6,654 bases of DNA. Source: Armatimonadota bacterium (GTDB lineage: Bacteria; Armatimonadota; Fimbriimonadia; Fimbriimonadales; Fimbriimonadaceae). The translations under genes were made by a program, and so were the position numbers. Shown here piece by piece: positions 6,061 through 6,654 of the stretch. The stretch covers positions 1 through 6,654 of the forward strand of contig JAFAFM010000109.1 of assembly GCA_023423495.1 (NCBI GenBank), written 5' to 3'. How positions within the stretch are numbered: position 1 is the first letter of the stretch; each line of letters begins with the position of its first letter. Under the pieces are notes generated by a model. That model was not told where the DNA came from. It worked only from the letters and a program-made list of their open reading frames with translations, and made no database searches.

Positions 6061-6654
6061 CTAACGGACTTTCTGGACGGCTACATTGCTGCCCATTGCG
6101 TGAAGGCTGCGGTCATCACAGGAGCCAACTAGGCCGACTTCGTATGTCCCGGCGGCAAGGCCGGTCATTACGCTGCTTAGGCTAATGGTGTCCGTGTGGA
6201 ACCGCATACCAGTGTCGGCCCGGGGCCAGAACGATTGGTGCATTGGCGTGCCGAACTTCACGAAAGTCGAACTTCCGTTCAGTCGGACGGCGAGTGAGTA
6301 GGTCGCCAGCGTCGAACCTTCGAAGCTGGTCGTCGCGACGAACGTGTGTGTTGCAGATGCGTTAACTAAGAGCTTGTCGGTGGGGCCACCGATCGTCACC
6401 GTAGCGACGTCGGATACAAAGCGCTCAGTCGAATCCATGTCGACGCCTGAGCCACTTGCGGAGAAGAATTCGACGGTGCTACCCGGCGCACCTGCTGGTC
6501 CTTCCGGTCCGGTGTCACCCTTGTCACCTTTTTCGCCCTGTGGACCCTGAGGTCCTTGGCTGCCCGATTCACCAGCTACTCCGGGATCTCCCTTATCGCC
6601 CTTATCGCCTTTGTCGCCCTTATCGCCTTTGTCCCCTTTGTCTCCCTTGGGACC
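6061..6654 (-). CDS. Collagen-like (Gly-X-Y repeat) protein, C-terminal part with unassigned head domain
   Basis: The reading frame is open to the window edge, so the start and probably more repeats lie beyond base 6654; 197 residues are visible. The first 58 are 19 unbroken Gly-X-Y triplets plus one Gly, rich in Gly-Asp-Lys and ending GPAGAPG, typical of bacterial collagen-like proteins that form trimeric stalks. The remaining 139 residues run from [10 protein letters not shown] to VAVQKVR. They are rich in Ser, Thr, Val and Gly in alternating patterns, which suggests a beta-sandwich head, with one Cys (GSCDD) and the segment [12 protein letters not shown] typical of beta-rich structural domains. 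I do not recognise the head as a named family; a C1q/TNF-like or tail-fibre-like trimeric head is a guess. A methionine at 6438 begins a shorter frame but lies inside the head, so it is not the start. The protein is probably surface-exposed or structural, but no signal peptide can be seen here. Confidence 0.85.
   Translation of the reverse strand, partial: GPKGDKGDKGDKGDKGDKGDKGDPGVAGESGSQGPQGPQGEKGDKGDTGPEGPAGAPGSTVEFFSASGSGVDMDSTERFVSDVATVTIGGPTDKLLVNASATHTFVATTSFEGSTLATYSLAVRLNGSSTFVKFGTPMHQSFWPRADTGMRFHTDTISLSSVMTGLAAGTYEVGLVGSCDDRSLHAMGSNVAVQKVR
6481..6654 (-). repeat. Collagen-like Gly-X-Y coding repeat (19 triplets visible)
   Basis: Every third codon is Gly from the window edge down to 6481. 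Charged Lys and Asp or Glu dominate the X and Y positions, with Pro mainly at the start and end. In bacterial collagens, Lys-Gly-Asp and Lys-Gly-Glu contacts stabilise the triple helix without hydroxyproline; GDKGDK units here give many such contacts. Confidence 0.9.
6592..6645 (-). repeat. Six tandem 9-bp Gly-Asp-Lys units
   Basis: Six consecutive units encode Gly-Asp-Lys, mostly as GGCGATAAG or GGCGACAAA with small synonymous changes. The near-identity of units at the DNA level makes length change by slippage or unequal recombination plausible. The block may continue in altered form past the window edge, where GPK precedes it. Confidence 0.85.

Noticed and set aside
6351..6438. Treating 6438 as the start of a 125-residue gene
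   Set aside because: The frame continues unbroken upstream into Gly-X-Y repeats, so that methionine is internal to a larger protein.
6577..6645. Possible CRISPR or minisatellite array
   Set aside because: The 9-bp units are codon-phased Gly-Asp-Lys repeats in an open collagen-like frame, with no spacers.

Overview
The window looks like chromosomal DNA from a diderm (Gram-negative-type) bacterium of moderate-to-high GC. It carries the end of a kdsA gene (Kdo synthesis for lipopolysaccharide), a DsbD-type transmembrane electron carrier with a signal peptide, a secondary-metabolism-type GT4 glycosyltransferase and an acetyl-xylan-esterase-family hydrolase. KdsA is of the Aquifex-like, probably metal-dependent type, and DsbD has a CTNC thioredoxin motif rather than the enterobacterial CVAC. 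With the collagen-like protein, this points away from Proteobacteria. An Armatimonadota (Fimbriimonadia)-like or similar lineage is possible, but that is a guess from overall flavour and no single feature proves it.

Layout. (1) Bases 1-663, rightward: 3' part of kdsA. (2) Bases 660-4830, leftward: a tightly packed cluster read in the order small NIL-domain protein, AXE1-family esterase, GT4 glycosyltransferase, DsbD. The first two junctions are 4-bp ATGA overlaps and the last is a gap of 54 nt. The cluster ends head-on against kdsA, and the two stop codons share one TTAA. (3) Bases 4831-4904: a 74-bp divergent intergenic region with a perfect TATAAT very close to the rightward start codon. 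(4) Bases 4905-6053, rightward: a LeuA-type 2-isopropylmalate synthase that has the catalytic barrel and subdomain II but no C-terminal leucine-sensing domain. (5) Bases 6061-6654, leftward and cut by the window edge: C-terminal part of a protein with at least 19 uninterrupted Gly-X-Y triplets (collagen-like, rich in Gly-Asp-Lys) followed by a head domain of about 139 residues that I do not recognise.

How the parts fit. KdsA, the glycosyltransferase, DsbD and the collagen-like protein all suit envelope or cell-surface biology. The leftward cluster is probably one transcription unit, but I cannot name a pathway for it. LeuA is leucine biosynthesis and seems to stand alone here. No RNA genes, CRISPR arrays, insertion sequences or phage genes were seen. 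Non-coding space is very small: 54, 74 and 7 bp. I did not find a clear new defence or mobile system. The best leads are the regulatory-domain-less LeuA, the collagen-like protein with its unassigned head, a 13-bp perfect hairpin inside the end of leuA that looks like the terminator of the opposing gene, and the unusual four-gene cluster.
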